The translations under genes were made by a program, and so were the position numbers. The notes beneath the pieces were generated by a model, which was not told the origin of the DNA, searched no databases, and saw only the letters and a program-made list of their open reading frames with translations. Shown here one piece after another: positions 38,392-47,499 of a stretch of DNA of 64,000 nucleotides (positions are counted from its first letter, which is position 1; every line of letters begins with the position of its first letter). This DNA is from JAAYUJ01 sp963698165. Its GTDB lineage: Bacteria; Desulfobacterota; Syntrophobacteria; Syntrophobacterales; Syntrophobacteraceae. The stretch is from assembly GCA_963698165.1 (NCBI GenBank), contig CAVOPT010000007.1, forward strand, positions 124,001-188,000. Reading direction: 5' to 3'.

Positions 38392-39228
38392 TCAGGTCGC
38401 TTTCGCCTCAAACCACTTGATGCTCAGGGGATTGCGTTCTGGAAGTCGATAATACCCGAGCTTCGGGTAACCCAGCATCATCATGCCCGTGACCACCGAG
38501 TCCTCGGGGATCTCAAGAAACTCGACGAGTGGAGCAAATTGCTGAGCGCAGACCTGAGTATAGCCTGCCCAGCAGGTTCCCAGTTCGAGGGTTGTGGCGT
38601 AAAGCTCCAGGTACTCGAGGGCGAGGGTCGTGCTCACCGGGGCCGGGTGCAGCTCCCTGGGCGCGAAGGCGACGATGAGGGCGGGTGCATCGCGCAGGAT
38701 GCGGTCTTCGCCGTATTCATGGGACTTGATGATGCCGGGCATGTGAAGCCTGGACGCCAGTTCCGGCTGATTCACCACCAGGCCCCGCATCCATTCCACC
38801 ACCAGGCCGTTGATGTGCTTCAGCGTGGAGCGATCGTCCACGACCATGTATGAAATCCCCTGGGAATTGTGGCCCGACGGAGCGTAGCGGGCCGCCTCGA
38901 GGACTTGGGCGATTTTTTCCCGTGGAACCGGATCTTCCCGGTAGCGGCGAATGGAGCGCCGTGAGCGCAGAAATGCCAGGGCCGTCGGCGCATCGACCAC
39001 GGGATACCGGGGGAGAGCCCCCTGTGGGGACAGAGGGTTTCGTGCATTGTCCAGTGCCCCGTGGGGGCATGCCGCCACGCAGTGGCCGCATGCAATGCAG
39101 TACTGGGCGCGTCCCTTCAGCACCTGAGGGCCCTCCTTCTCATCCAGCATGAGGATGCCAAGGGGACAGACTTCCACGCAAAACCCGTCTCTATCGCACT
39201 TCTCCAAGTCGACTCGAATCAAGCTCAT
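38392..39228 (-). CDS. Ferredoxin-nitroreductase fusion flavoprotein
   Basis: 278 aa. Residues 1-60 hold a ferredoxin domain; the second cluster motif CIACGHCVAACPHGALDN is standard, while the first (CDRDGFCVEVCP) has stretched spacing and three cysteines. The nitroreductase domain follows (FLRSRRSIRRYREDPV, ARYAPSGHNSQGISYMVVDD, LGTCWAGYTQ). Such fusions are common in anaerobes and reduce unidentified electron-poor substrates using FMN. It is monocistronic. Confidence 0.85.
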   Translation of the reverse strand: MSLIRVDLEKCDRDGFCVEVCPLGILMLDEKEGPQVLKGRAQYCIACGHCVAACPHGALDNARNPLSPQGALPRYPVVDAPTALAFLRSRRSIRRYREDPVPREKIAQVLEAARYAPSGHNSQGISYMVVDDRSTLKHINGLVVEWMRGLVVNQPELASRLHMPGIIKSHEYGEDRILRDAPALIVAFAPRELHPAPVSTTLALEYLELYATTLELGTCWAGYTQVCAQQFAPLVEFLEIPEDSVVTGMMMLGYPKLGYYRLPERNPLSIKWFEAKAT

Positions 39229-39491
39229 CGCGTATCCTTTTAATTAATAAAAGAAATAAGGCCTTGCACGAAGTTGCATTAAACCGGCAACAGAGCGGCG
39301 CCACTCATTGCCGCGGAGTGATCGCAAATTCATATTCCACAAGATCTCAATGTGCGCTTTGACTTGTACGTGATTCCACGGTAAAGACAGTCTATGTGTG
39401 ACACCCCGCCGCAACGATTATCGGGCGAAGGAGCATCCATGTCGCCGATGTCGGTTGCGGACAAACACAAAACGAGGAGAAATCCTATCCC

Positions 39492-40325
39492 GTGAAATCG
39501 AGCATGTCCACCCCTTGTCACAGAATCACCCGATCCCTCGGATGCATTGCTGCATGGGCTCCGATTTTCCTGCTGCTCGCCTTTTTTCAGGTTCGCGCCG
39601 TTGCCGACACGGGGCAAACCGTCGAGAACCGCCCTCCTTTTGTCCCAGGCGAAAGGCTGACCTACGCGCTTCGGTGGGGGATCGTGCCCGCCGGCACGGC
39701 GGTCCTTGAAGTCCTCAATCCGGAGACCGTCTCAGGAGTCAAAGCCCATCACTTCGCCATGACCGCAACCAGCAACCGTTTTGTGGATGCTTTTTATCCC
39801 GTTCGAGACCGGGTCGACGCCTTCGCGGACCTGGGCATGACGCGATCCCTGCTTTACAGGAAAAAGCAGCACGAAGGGCGCCACAGGCGCGATGAGTCCG
39901 TGACTTTCGACTGGGCAACCTCAACGGTGCGATACGAAAACTTTGGGAAGATGCGCAAGCCTGTCTCCATCGCACCTGGAACCTTCGACCCTCTTTCGGT
40001 CTTCTACGCATTCCGCGGACAGCACCTTCAAGGGGATTCCTCCCTCCAAGCCGTCGTGACCGACGGAAAGAAATGCGTGGTGGGCACGGCCCGGATTGTG
40101 GAGAAGCAGACGGTTCAGGTGCCGTGCGGCGAGTTCGAAACTTTTGTCGTGGAGCCCGACTTGAAGGACGTTGGAGGCGTGTTCAAAAAGAGTGATAATG
40201 CCAGCCTGAGAGTCTGGGTGACAGCCGATGAAAGAAAGATCCCCGTCAAGGTCGCCAGCCGCGTCGTGGTGGGCGATTTTGTGGCTGAGCTCATCTCCAT
40301 CGAGAGAGGCCGGCTGGATCGGTGA
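39492..40325 (+). CDS. DUF3108 periplasmic protein
   Basis: 277 aa from GTG 39492 (AGGAG at 39475-39479); ATG 39504 is an alternative with worse spacing. A signal peptide is seen in CIAAWAPIFLLLAFFQVRAV. The DUF3108 core reads PFVPGERLTYALRWGIVPAG, MTATSNRFVDAFYPVRDRVD, VPCGEFETFVVEP and VWVTADERKIPVKVASRV. The family is linked to outer-membrane proteins of unknown function. A thioesterase and the FliK-like gene follow on the same strand. Confidence 0.8.
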   Translation: MKSSMSTPCHRITRSLGCIAAWAPIFLLLAFFQVRAVADTGQTVENRPPFVPGERLTYALRWGIVPAGTAVLEVLNPETVSGVKAHHFAMTATSNRFVDAFYPVRDRVDAFADLGMTRSLLYRKKQHEGRHRRDESVTFDWATSTVRYENFGKMRKPVSIAPGTFDPLSVFYAFRGQHLQGDSSLQAVVTDGKKCVVGTARIVEKQTVQVPCGEFETFVVEPDLKDVGGVFKKSDNASLRVWVTADERKIPVKVASRVVVGDFVAELISIERGRLDR

Positions 40326-40410
40326 GTCGGTTCTGATATGAACCGGACAGAAGACGGCAGTTGCAGAACTGTCCGTCCATGATTCCACCACAGAAAGATG
40401 GCTTGCCGAC

Positions 40411-40893
40411 ATGTCCGAGGAAAAAACGATCCAATGCAGGGATCCGGCCCAATTCACAGGGCCTCACCGCTTTCAAATGGAGCAGTGGATCAGCTGTGCC
40501 CCCTTCGAACGCCTTCTCCACATGGAAATCCTCGAGGCATTGGACGGCCGCGCCGTCCTGACCATGCCTTTCCTTTCGGATTTCTCGCAGGGAGGCGGAC
40601 TCATGCACGGCGGGGCACTGGTGAGCCTTGCCGACACCGCGGTGGTCATGGCCATCAAGAGTGTTCTCCCGCCCAAGACCCATTTCGGAACCGTTTCCAT
40701 GGAATCCAAGTTCCTCTATCCCGTCCGGAAAGGGATCATTACAGCCAGTGCACGCGTGGTCGAGCAACACGGAAGGACTTTCAGAGGCGAGGCAACAGTT
40801 GCCGACGAAGACGGCAAGGCGGTCCTGGAATTCGCCTCCGTATTCAAGGTTGCCAGGGACGATCGGATCCGCGGCGTGACTTACAAATCCTGA
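40411..40893 (+). CDS. PaaI-type hotdog thioesterase
   Basis: 160 aa. The hotdog-fold motif is GGGLMHGGALVSLADTAVVM, followed by TVSMESKFLYPVRKGIITAS. It probably hydrolyses an acyl- or aryl-CoA; the substrate cannot be told. It precedes the FliK-like gene by 33 bases. Confidence 0.82.
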   Translation: MSEEKTIQCRDPAQFTGPHRFQMEQWISCAPFERLLHMEILEALDGRAVLTMPFLSDFSQGGGLMHGGALVSLADTAVVMAIKSVLPPKTHFGTVSMESKFLYPVRKGIITASARVVEQHGRTFRGEATVADEDGKAVLEFASVFKVARDDRIRGVTYKS

Positions 40894-40926
40894 GCCCAAA
40901 AGGGTGGAAGGACGCGGAGCTCTTCA

Positions 40927-42273
40927 ATGGACACCCACCGCATCGGGTCGAAACAGCCCCTGCTGATCCTGACCACGGCAGCGGACAAGCTGCTGAAGGT
41001 GAAGCCGGGAGATGTGCTCCAGGGGCAGGTGGTGGACGTGCTCCCCGGCGGTGAAGTGCGGCTCCGCATCATGGGAAACCTGTTCCACGCCAGGTCGCCT
41101 CTGCCCCTCCCGCCGGACACTGGCGTTCTGCTCCGGGTCCTGGGCATGAAGACCGGCGATGGGCCTCCGGAAATTCAGCTCCAGTTTCTTCAAACCATTG
41201 CTCCCCAGGAAACGGCCTCCGAACTCCCGGCTTCAAAGAATGTCCTCCTGGAAACCCTGTCCAGGGAACTGGCGCTCCATCTCCCCGCCGGGGGGAAGCC
41301 CGGTGAAGGATTCGCGGCGACGGTGGAAAAGCTTTTGAAGGCTCTGCCTGACGATCCCGCGACCCTGCCCAGGGGGATCCGCGGTCAGTTGCTGAGCCTC
41401 CTTCAGACAGGCCTGAGAAGCACGGGAGAAAGTATTCGGAACCGGCTGGGCACCCTGCTCGAGACTTCAGCTTGGCAGGCCTCCCCGGAATTTGCCGAAT
41501 TGACCGACTCCCTGGCTGACCTCTTCCAGGACATCGGCAGGATCCTCGAGATATCTCTCAAGTCCACACTGGAAAACACCGGGGTGACCCTGGAAACAAA
41601 ACTGATGGCCCTGGCGCGAAGGCTTCAGGCTGAAGGGGACTTGCCCTTGAGAGATCCCGCGGCCGCCTTGCCTGACGGCCTACCCCACCAGGCGAGTCAT
41701 GTGGGGCTCGACCTCAAAGCCAGGTTGCTGCAACTCAGGCAACTGCTTCAGAACCAGGAGAGCCCTCAGCCGCAAACCCCGTTGGCTCCCGACGCCTCAT
41801 CCGAAAAGGGAGCGGCAGAGGGGAAATCCTCAAGCGCCCAAACACTCGCCACCGTTGACGGGCTCCTGCAGGACATTGAAAGCTTTCAGCTCCTCTCGAA
41901 GCTCACGGACTCCTTCTACACATTTCTCCCCATCGCCTGGAAAGGGCTCAAGGACGGGGAAATCGCTTTCAAGAGGAACACGGCTGGCCCCGGAGGTACA
42001 TCCCACTACTGCCTTATCCGGCTTGACTTCGAACAGCTCGGGAAACTCACCATCGTGGCCATGCTGCAGGGTCGGGATTTCCTTGTGTCCTTCAAGACCG
42101 ATCATGACGGCATGCGAACCGCTCTCAACGGCCATGTTCAGGAACTGGAGCTGATGTTCGCGGAGCAGGGGCTCAACCTCAAGGGGGTCAACGTTTTCAG
42201 CGAGGGAGAAAGCCGGCTGGAGCCCTTCGAGCGGCTGGAATCCTTCGAGAGCATCGTCAGCATCAAGATCTAA
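40927..42273 (+). CDS. FliK-like protein (hook-length-control C-terminal domain)
   Basis: 448 aa. A Pro/Leu-rich variable N-terminal two thirds (VKPGDVLQGQVVDVLPGGEV, then long helical low-complexity parts) precedes a conserved C-terminal domain (CLIRLDFEQLGKLTIVAMLQ, FLVSFKTDHDGMRTALNGHV, LNLKGVNVF), which resembles the Flg_hook/FliK domain that interacts with FlhB. The FlhB-like gene follows 94 bases later. No other flagellar gene is in the window. It could be a second FliK or a non-flagellar secretion ruler. Confidence 0.65.
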   Translation: MDTHRIGSKQPLLILTTAADKLLKVKPGDVLQGQVVDVLPGGEVRLRIMGNLFHARSPLPLPPDTGVLLRVLGMKTGDGPPEIQLQFLQTIAPQETASELPASKNVLLETLSRELALHLPAGGKPGEGFAATVEKLLKALPDDPATLPRGIRGQLLSLLQTGLRSTGESIRNRLGTLLETSAWQASPEFAELTDSLADLFQDIGRILEISLKSTLENTGVTLETKLMALARRLQAEGDLPLRDPAAALPDGLPHQASHVGLDLKARLLQLRQLLQNQESPQPQTPLAPDASSEKGAAEGKSSSAQTLATVDGLLQDIESFQLLSKLTDSFYTFLPIAWKGLKDGEIAFKRNTAGPGGTSHYCLIRLDFEQLGKLTIVAMLQGRDFLVSFKTDHDGMRTALNGHVQELELMFAEQGLNLKGVNVFSEGESRLEPFERLESFESIVSIKI

Positions 42274-42367
42274 GAGGTGTCAAGGAATTCCCCGGAATCC
42301 AGGTTTTTCGAGGTTTTCTGGACCCCGGCTTTCGCCGGGGCGAGGAGACTGAGGCAGGTCAGGACGC

Positions 42368-42631
42368 ATGGACGAGAAGAAAAGGAAAGCAGCGGCCCTT
42401 CAATACCGACACCAAATCGATCAGGCACCCAAGGTCACGGCGAAAGGCCAGGGCGTCGTTGCCGAGCGCATCATCGACATCGCGAAAGCTCACAACATTC
42501 CAATCAAGAGCGATCCCGCCCTCGTGGAAGTCCTCTGTCAGCTCGACCTCGACCGGGAAATTCCTCCTGAGCTTTACCGGGGCGTGGCACAGATACTTGC
42601 CTATGTCTACAAAATGACCAAGAAACTCTGA
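42368..42631 (+). CDS. FlhX: stand-alone FlhB cytoplasmic-domain homologue
   Basis: 87 aa, the C-terminal FlhB/YscU domain without the membrane part or the self-cleaving NPTH motif. KRKAAALQYRHQIDQAPKVT, GQGVVAERIIDIAKAHNIPI and DPALVEVLCQLDLDREIPPE followed by LYRGVAQILAYVYKM fit the post-cleavage FlhB-CC fragment. In Bacillus and other bacteria FlhX can substitute for this part in export-substrate switching. It pairs logically with the preceding FliK-like protein. Confidence 0.88.
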   Translation: MDEKKRKAAALQYRHQIDQAPKVTAKGQGVVAERIIDIAKAHNIPIKSDPALVEVLCQLDLDREIPPELYRGVAQILAYVYKMTKKL

Positions 42632-42662
42632 CCGCAGGCAGGACCAATCAGGGAGGATATCA

Positions 42663-43277
42663 ATGCTCGGCAGTCCCCTGGAATTTTCCGGTGTGAGCCA
42701 GTGGCTGGGATTTGTGATCGGAGCGGTTTTGGCCATGATTGCGCTGGGAGAGGGCCAGGCTTATTTCGTGTCCATGTTCCAGGTGTATTCACAACGGGAA
42801 AAGATGGTCCATGACCTGAACCCTTCCCACCACCTCGACGTGCGCTCCCTGCCGCTTCTGATCTTGGCCGGGTGGACGTGGGGCGGGAAGCGTCCCGTAA
42901 AACCTCCGTATTTCCCTGATTCCCGGCTTTGCTGCGCCCTTGTCCCCCTTTCCGGGGCCGTGACGGTCCTGCTTCTCTCGGGGATTCTCGGAACATTTCA
43001 TTTGCTCTTCCCCGGAGAAACCGTCAAGACGGCCATCGAGGCGACCACGCTCATCATGACCGCCAATCTCCTCATCCCCGTACCGCCCCTTGCCCTGGGA
43101 AGGGCCCTCTGCTGCCCGTTTGAAAACTGGCGGATGCACCAGTCTTCCCTGGAGCTCGGGGGAGCCGTGGTTCTCACCGCGGTGGCGTTGGTGGAGTACT
43201 GGGCGAGGTTGCCCCTGCTGCAGCGGATGATTCTGCCGGTCAGTGAAGCACTGAGCCGATGGATTGTAAACGCCTGA
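42663..43277 (+). CDS. Membrane protein resembling M50 site-2 proteases but lacking HExxH
   Basis: 204 aa, about five TM segments. DLNPSHHLDVRSLPLLILAG, WTWGGKRPVKPPYFPD and ALVPLSGAVTVLLLSGIL align with the M50 pattern of NP-x-x-H-x-D, then GWAKPVPVNPxxF, then ALxxLAGPxxN. Where M50 enzymes have HEFAHAY, this protein reads GEGQAYF (MIALGEGQAYFVSMFQ), losing both zinc histidines; the D of NPxxHxD is present. I infer an inactive homologue. It follows flhX by 31 bases and may be co-transcribed. The family link is my own alignment by eye. Confidence 0.5.
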   Translation: MLGSPLEFSGVSQWLGFVIGAVLAMIALGEGQAYFVSMFQVYSQREKMVHDLNPSHHLDVRSLPLLILAGWTWGGKRPVKPPYFPDSRLCCALVPLSGAVTVLLLSGILGTFHLLFPGETVKTAIEATTLIMTANLLIPVPPLALGRALCCPFENWRMHQSSLELGGAVVLTAVALVEYWARLPLLQRMILPVSEALSRWIVNA

Positions 43278-43297
43278 AGGCCTGCGGCCGGTCTTCC

Positions 43298-44689
43298 TCA
43301 TCGCTTGAGGGTAAGAAGGAGGACCTCTCCCCTGGTGGAGAATCGGACCGGCACACCCGAGACGCCCACCCCGCAGCTCGTGAACCCCGCCATGTGATCA
43401 TGGCGCCACTCTCCGTAGCAGAGCCTCCTCGGCGCGCTGCTGTGGGTGAAGACGGGGCCGAGGAAGGGAACCCTGATCTGCCCTCCGTGGGTGTGTCCAC
43501 AGAGGTAAAGCCGGGTTCCGTGGCGGGCGGCTTCTTTGTACACTTCGTTGGAATGGGCCAGGAAAATGGTGAAAGACCCCTGCGGCACCTCTTCGAAAGC
43601 CACATCCAGGTCATGGCATTTGAAGTGGTGGGGATCATCGATGCCGACGATCCAAATCCTTTCGCCGTTGCGTTCAATGGCTTTGGCATCGTTGATGAGG
43701 AAATTGACCCCGAACTTCTCCAAGGGCTTGACCATTTCCAGGCAGTCGTGGTTCCCGAGAACCCCGTACACTCCGTCTCGAGTCCGGATTCTCGGCGCCA
43801 GTTCACCCAACTGCCTCAAGGCTTCGTCGAAGGGCCCGTAAGTCTCCATTCTGAAGTCCCCCCCCAGGATGCAAAGATCGACTTCCAGGTCGTCCACCAG
43901 GGTCTGCACCTTCCGATCCAGTCCCCGGAGTCCATCGAGGTGCAGATCCGACATGTAGAGGATGGTGTAGTTGTCGAAGGAGCGAGGCAGGTCTGGAAAT
44001 CGGAAGCAGACCTTGCGGGATTCCACCTCAAGGGCGTTTTCCCTGCCCTTGTCGTAAATTCCCAGGGCCTTGAACGCCGTCTTCATGAGTATGTGATAGT
44101 AGAACGCATCCTCAAAATTAAGCAGGTACCGCAGGGGATTGTTGAGCATCTGGCAGGCTCTGAGCTCCCGCATCCTGACGTGGGCCTTGAGAGGGCGGGG
44201 ATAGTCGTCGAGAGGCTCCTTGAGAATCACATGGAGATGAAACCACGATCCGGCATAGGCCCCGGCACAGAACGCAAGGAGCAGGCTGAAGATTTCGCTT
44301 CCATCGAGGGAGAAATATGGGGCGACAACCAGGAATGGGAGCGCACCTTCAAAACCCTGATCCAATGCCGGCACGCTGGTGCCACTCCCCAGGGAGAGTC
44401 TTCGCTTCAGGAAGCTCGACAGGAGATCTCCCGCCATGCTGAGGATTGCCGTGATGAGACCGAGCCACCACGGCACCCCCATCAGGACGGCGGCGCATGC
44501 GCCGCAGACACTTCCTCCAAGAACTCCCCTCAGGGTCTTGTGGCTCCCCAGGAGGGGCTTCCCGTCACGAAATGAGCGCCCCAGATCCAGGGGCTGATTC
44601 CACCGATCGCCCAGGAAGTAGGCGAGCAGCGGAGGAGTGAGATTAACCGTCCAGAGCAGCAGCAGAATTTTTGCGTATTCAAAGATCAT
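43298..44689 (-). CDS. CarS-like (CDP-archaeol synthase-type) membrane domain fused to a metallophosphoesterase
   Basis: 463 aa. Residues 1-170 carry four or five TM segments and CarS-type motifs (FLGDRWNQPLDLGRSFRDGK, LLGSHKTLRGVLGG, AGDLLSSFLKRRLSLGSGTS). After a linker, residues 240-463 are a calcineurin-like phosphoesterase: ILYMSDLHLDG, CILGGDFRMETYG, GVLGNHD, FLAHSNEVYKEA and LCGHTHGGQIRVP. CarS enzymes transfer CMP from CTP to lipid alcohols. The fused phosphatase (resembling YaeI/UDP-diacylglucosamine hydrolases) suggests a two-step lipid head-group reaction in one polypeptide. It lies 28 bases downstream of the sigma factor gene. Confidence 0.82.
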   Translation of the reverse strand: MIFEYAKILLLLWTVNLTPPLLAYFLGDRWNQPLDLGRSFRDGKPLLGSHKTLRGVLGGSVCGACAAVLMGVPWWLGLITAILSMAGDLLSSFLKRRLSLGSGTSVPALDQGFEGALPFLVVAPYFSLDGSEIFSLLLAFCAGAYAGSWFHLHVILKEPLDDYPRPLKAHVRMRELRACQMLNNPLRYLLNFEDAFYYHILMKTAFKALGIYDKGRENALEVESRKVCFRFPDLPRSFDNYTILYMSDLHLDGLRGLDRKVQTLVDDLEVDLCILGGDFRMETYGPFDEALRQLGELAPRIRTRDGVYGVLGNHDCLEMVKPLEKFGVNFLINDAKAIERNGERIWIVGIDDPHHFKCHDLDVAFEEVPQGSFTIFLAHSNEVYKEAARHGTRLYLCGHTHGGQIRVPFLGPVFTHSSAPRRLCYGEWRHDHMAGFTSCGVGVSGVPVRFSTRGEVLLLTLKR

Positions 44690-44717
44690 ATGGGTCCGGG
44701 AGAGAAGCTCTGGCCCC

Positions 44718-46031
44718 TCATTCTATGAACGTCTTCAGGCAGGACTGCCGATTGGGATTCCTGAGCTTTCGAAGGGCCTTCTTTTCGATTTGCCGTATCC
44801 TCTCCTTGGACACTTTGAACGTTTTTCCAATTTTTTCCAGGGTTTCGGCAGGTTGTCCGTCCAACCCGAACCGCAGGCGCAGGATCTTCTCTTCCCTCGG
44901 CTGGAGGCTTGAAAGCAGGTTCCGGGTCACCTCCGCCAGTTCCTTGTCTGAACACTCCTCCACGGGAGATACGGCTCTTTCGTCCTCGATGAAATCCCCA
45001 AGCCGCTGCTCGTCCTCTCCGATGGGAGTCTCCAGTGAGATGGGCTGAGCCGCAAGGGTCAGGACCATCTGGACCTTTTCCAGCGGCAGATTGGCGCGAT
45101 CGGCAATCTCCTGGGGACTCGGCTCCCGGCCGAACTCCTTGAGGAGCTCGTAGAAAACCTTGAAAAACAAATTCTTCAGTTCGATGAAATGCACCGGAAG
45201 TCGAATGGTGCGGGTCTTGTCGTAAATCCCCCTGATGATGCTCTGCCTGACCCACCAGGTCGCATAGGTGCTGAAGCGGTTGCCCTTGGTGTGATCGAAA
45301 CGCCCCACCGCTTTCAGCAACCCGAGATTCCCCTCCTGGATGAGGTCGTCGAAGCTCATGCCTCTGCCGCGGTAGCGCTTGGCGATGCTCAGCACAAGGC
45401 GCAGATTTGCCTTCACCATCTCCTGCTTGGCCAGGTCGATGGATGTCATGATGCCCTGAACACGGGCGAGCATTTCCTTGAAAAGCCGCCTTTCGGGATT
45501 ATCCTGCACCCCGCGCTCCAGGGTTCGCACGATGACCTTGAGCACTTTATCCCGCACCCCGGGAAAGGTCTTTTCATGAGCCAGGAGCTTCTGCACTTTT
45601 TGATACAGTTCATTGACCTGCCTGTCCTCCGATGCGTTTGCCATCATGAGTCTCACCAGGTCTTCCTGGCCTTCGCGGATCCGCTGAGCCAGTTCTATCT
45701 CACGCTCCTGCGAAAGCAGCGGATAACTCGAAACCTCCCTGAGGTAACAGGTCACATGGTCCTCGTCGAACTCGTCGACAACACCATTCCCATTGGGCGG
45801 GGTTTCATCGTCTTCGGAATCGGAATTGTATTTGATGGTCCTCAGAATTTGGTCACCGTCATCTTCGCCGCGTTCTTGCATATGCATAGACTCTCCCAGG
45901 GAGAGTTCAGTCGGGGTCAAGTCCTCCCGCAACAATCCGCTGCCCAGAAACCCCCCGTACTCATCGTTGACATTCTTGCCTTCGAACAAATAATTTAGAG
46001 AGAGGTTCTTCTCATCCGTGTAATCTTTCAT
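44718..46031 (-). CDS. Sigma-70 family RNA polymerase sigma factor (RpoS/RpoD-like)
   Basis: 437 aa from ATG 46031 with a strong SD (GGAGGAGAACCTG before it). Region 1.2 is YLREVSSYPLLSQEREIELA. Region 2 is LRLVLSIAKRYRGRGMSFDD and LIQEGNLGLLKAVGRFDHTK, with FSTYATWWVRQSIIRGI for promoter melting. Region 3 is ELLKEFGREPSPQEIADRA. Region 4 is LRLRFGLDGQPAETLEKIGK with VSKERIRQIEKKALRKLR. An acidic N-terminus replaces region 1.1, so it is probably an alternative group 2 factor. Confidence 0.88.
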   Translation of the reverse strand: MKDYTDEKNLSLNYLFEGKNVNDEYGGFLGSGLLREDLTPTELSLGESMHMQERGEDDGDQILRTIKYNSDSEDDETPPNGNGVVDEFDEDHVTCYLREVSSYPLLSQEREIELAQRIREGQEDLVRLMMANASEDRQVNELYQKVQKLLAHEKTFPGVRDKVLKVIVRTLERGVQDNPERRLFKEMLARVQGIMTSIDLAKQEMVKANLRLVLSIAKRYRGRGMSFDDLIQEGNLGLLKAVGRFDHTKGNRFSTYATWWVRQSIIRGIYDKTRTIRLPVHFIELKNLFFKVFYELLKEFGREPSPQEIADRANLPLEKVQMVLTLAAQPISLETPIGEDEQRLGDFIEDERAVSPVEECSDKELAEVTRNLLSSLQPREEKILRLRFGLDGQPAETLEKIGKTFKVSKERIRQIEKKALRKLRNPNRQSCLKTFIE

Positions 46032-46133
46032 CAGGTTCTCCTCCGCGGGACAAACATCCCGCGGCCCTCTCCGCACCTGCCTCCAAGCAGACCCATGAAG
46101 CAGGCGTGACTTCTCCATGAGACCAAAAATCAA

Positions 46134-46163
46134 TTATAACTCCATCTACAAAAAACATAAGGC
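46134..46163 (-). promoter_or_regulatory. Candidate sigma-70 promoter of the sigma factor gene
   Basis: On the minus strand a perfect -10 box TATAAT (46134-46139) lies about 100 bases upstream of the start at 46031. A weak -35-like CTTATG is 17 bases before it. The AT-rich patch stands out in GC-rich surroundings. It implies a 5' UTR near 95 bases. Confidence 0.4.
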
Positions 46164-46308
46164 TATTGCCGATCCCAGTCAATTCTCCCAAACGCGACAA
46201 AAAGCGCCGCACGCCCCTCGCTCTCATGGCCATGACGCCCGGCAACGCCATATGGCCGCCACCTCTTTTTGCCTGCCCCCCCAGCGAAGCCTCCGAGAAA
46301 ACGGCACC

Positions 46309-47295
46309 TCACACGTGAATCTCCACCACATCCCCGTCTCGAAGCCCATGATCCTTCTGGACCATCTGTCCGTCAAAGACTCCTGTTCCCCAGATTTTGG
46401 CAAATTTCATCTTGGTCACGAAATCCTTGTGGATCTTTACGGCCAGATCCCCCAGGGTGCTTCCTTCATGAAGCACGAAAGGAGCCTTCATGTTGGGCTC
46501 CTTTCCCGGTGCCTTTGTGTAAACACGGATGATGCCACAAAGGTCGTAGATTGCTCTCAGCAGCTCCGTCAGGTTCCTCTCTCCCAGCACCGAGATCCCC
46601 ACGCACGGAAGCCTCAAATCCGCCAGCTCCACAAAGGCTCCAAGGTCTTCGTCGTCCCTGTTATCGTCCACTTTATTGACGGCTATGAGCACCTTTTTTA
46701 CAAAGGGCGGCTTCTTGAGATCCCCGGGGATGGGCGCCCCGGGGGGGAAGATCCTGAGGGACCTCAGGGCCGAAAGCATCTCCTCCAAGCCCCCCAATGG
46801 ATCTTGGTGGAGGTCCAGGATCACCAGGAGCACATCGGAACGCCGCATGAGGTCCGTCATCCACGGGTCAATGTAATCCGGCGCGATGGGCGGTGTATCC
46901 ACCAACTGGAACTGGATGTTCTCGAAAGGAGCCATCCCGGGGGTGGGCTTCCACGTGGAATGGGGAAAATCCGCCACCTCTGGGTTCGCATTGGTCAGAG
47001 CCCCTACCAGGGCTGATTTCCCGGTGTTGGGCGGCCCCACCACCACCACTTGCCCAGCTCCCTCCTTTTCGACACTGTGTGCGGCGTCCCGCCGGGATCC
47101 TCCCTTCTTCTGCTGGGCCTGCTCCTTGACCTTCGCGATGCGCTTGCGCAAGTCGGCCCGGAGCTTGTCCGTGCCCTTGTGCTTCGGCATGATGGTGAGC
47201 ATGTCCTCGAGAGCTTCGAGTTTCTCTTCCGAGGTTTTCGCCTCTCTGTAACGCTTTTCCGCCTCGAAATATGGCGGGGGCAGATTTGCAGGCAT
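46309..47295 (-). CDS. DRG/Obg-type GTPase with a TGS domain
   Basis: 328 aa from ATG 47295 (MPANLPPPYFEAEKRYREAK). A basic coiled N-terminal region (MPKHKGTDKLRADLRKRIAK) is followed by G1 VVVGPPNTGKSALVGAL, G3 LVDTPPI and G4 IAVNKVD, and by a C-terminal TGS domain (APFVLHEGSTLGDLAVKIHK, GLRDGDVVEIHV). The HflX/Obg superfamily build with a TGS end matches archaeal/eukaryotic DRG proteins, which bind translating ribosomes. Start favoured by the family-like N-terminus. It is monocistronic. Confidence 0.85.
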   Translation of the reverse strand: MPANLPPPYFEAEKRYREAKTSEEKLEALEDMLTIMPKHKGTDKLRADLRKRIAKVKEQAQQKKGGSRRDAAHSVEKEGAGQVVVVGPPNTGKSALVGALTNANPEVADFPHSTWKPTPGMAPFENIQFQLVDTPPIAPDYIDPWMTDLMRRSDVLLVILDLHQDPLGGLEEMLSALRSLRIFPPGAPIPGDLKKPPFVKKVLIAVNKVDDNRDDEDLGAFVELADLRLPCVGISVLGERNLTELLRAIYDLCGIIRVYTKAPGKEPNMKAPFVLHEGSTLGDLAVKIHKDFVTKMKFAKIWGTGVFDGQMVQKDHGLRDGDVVEIHV

Positions 47296-47499
47296 TCTCA
47301 CCACTCCCGACCGTGCGTGCAAAAAAACGATTCATTGCCTCACAAAAACCTCTGGGAAAAATGTGTTTGCCAATCGTCCGAAAAAGATTTTAGATTCCGC
47401 GGTGAATGATCCGCGGAGTCTTGAAATTGACTCCAAAGTGTGGTGTGTCCGTATTGTTTCTCTCATCCCCATGTGGAGCTCATGCCAGGAGGTAGGCCC

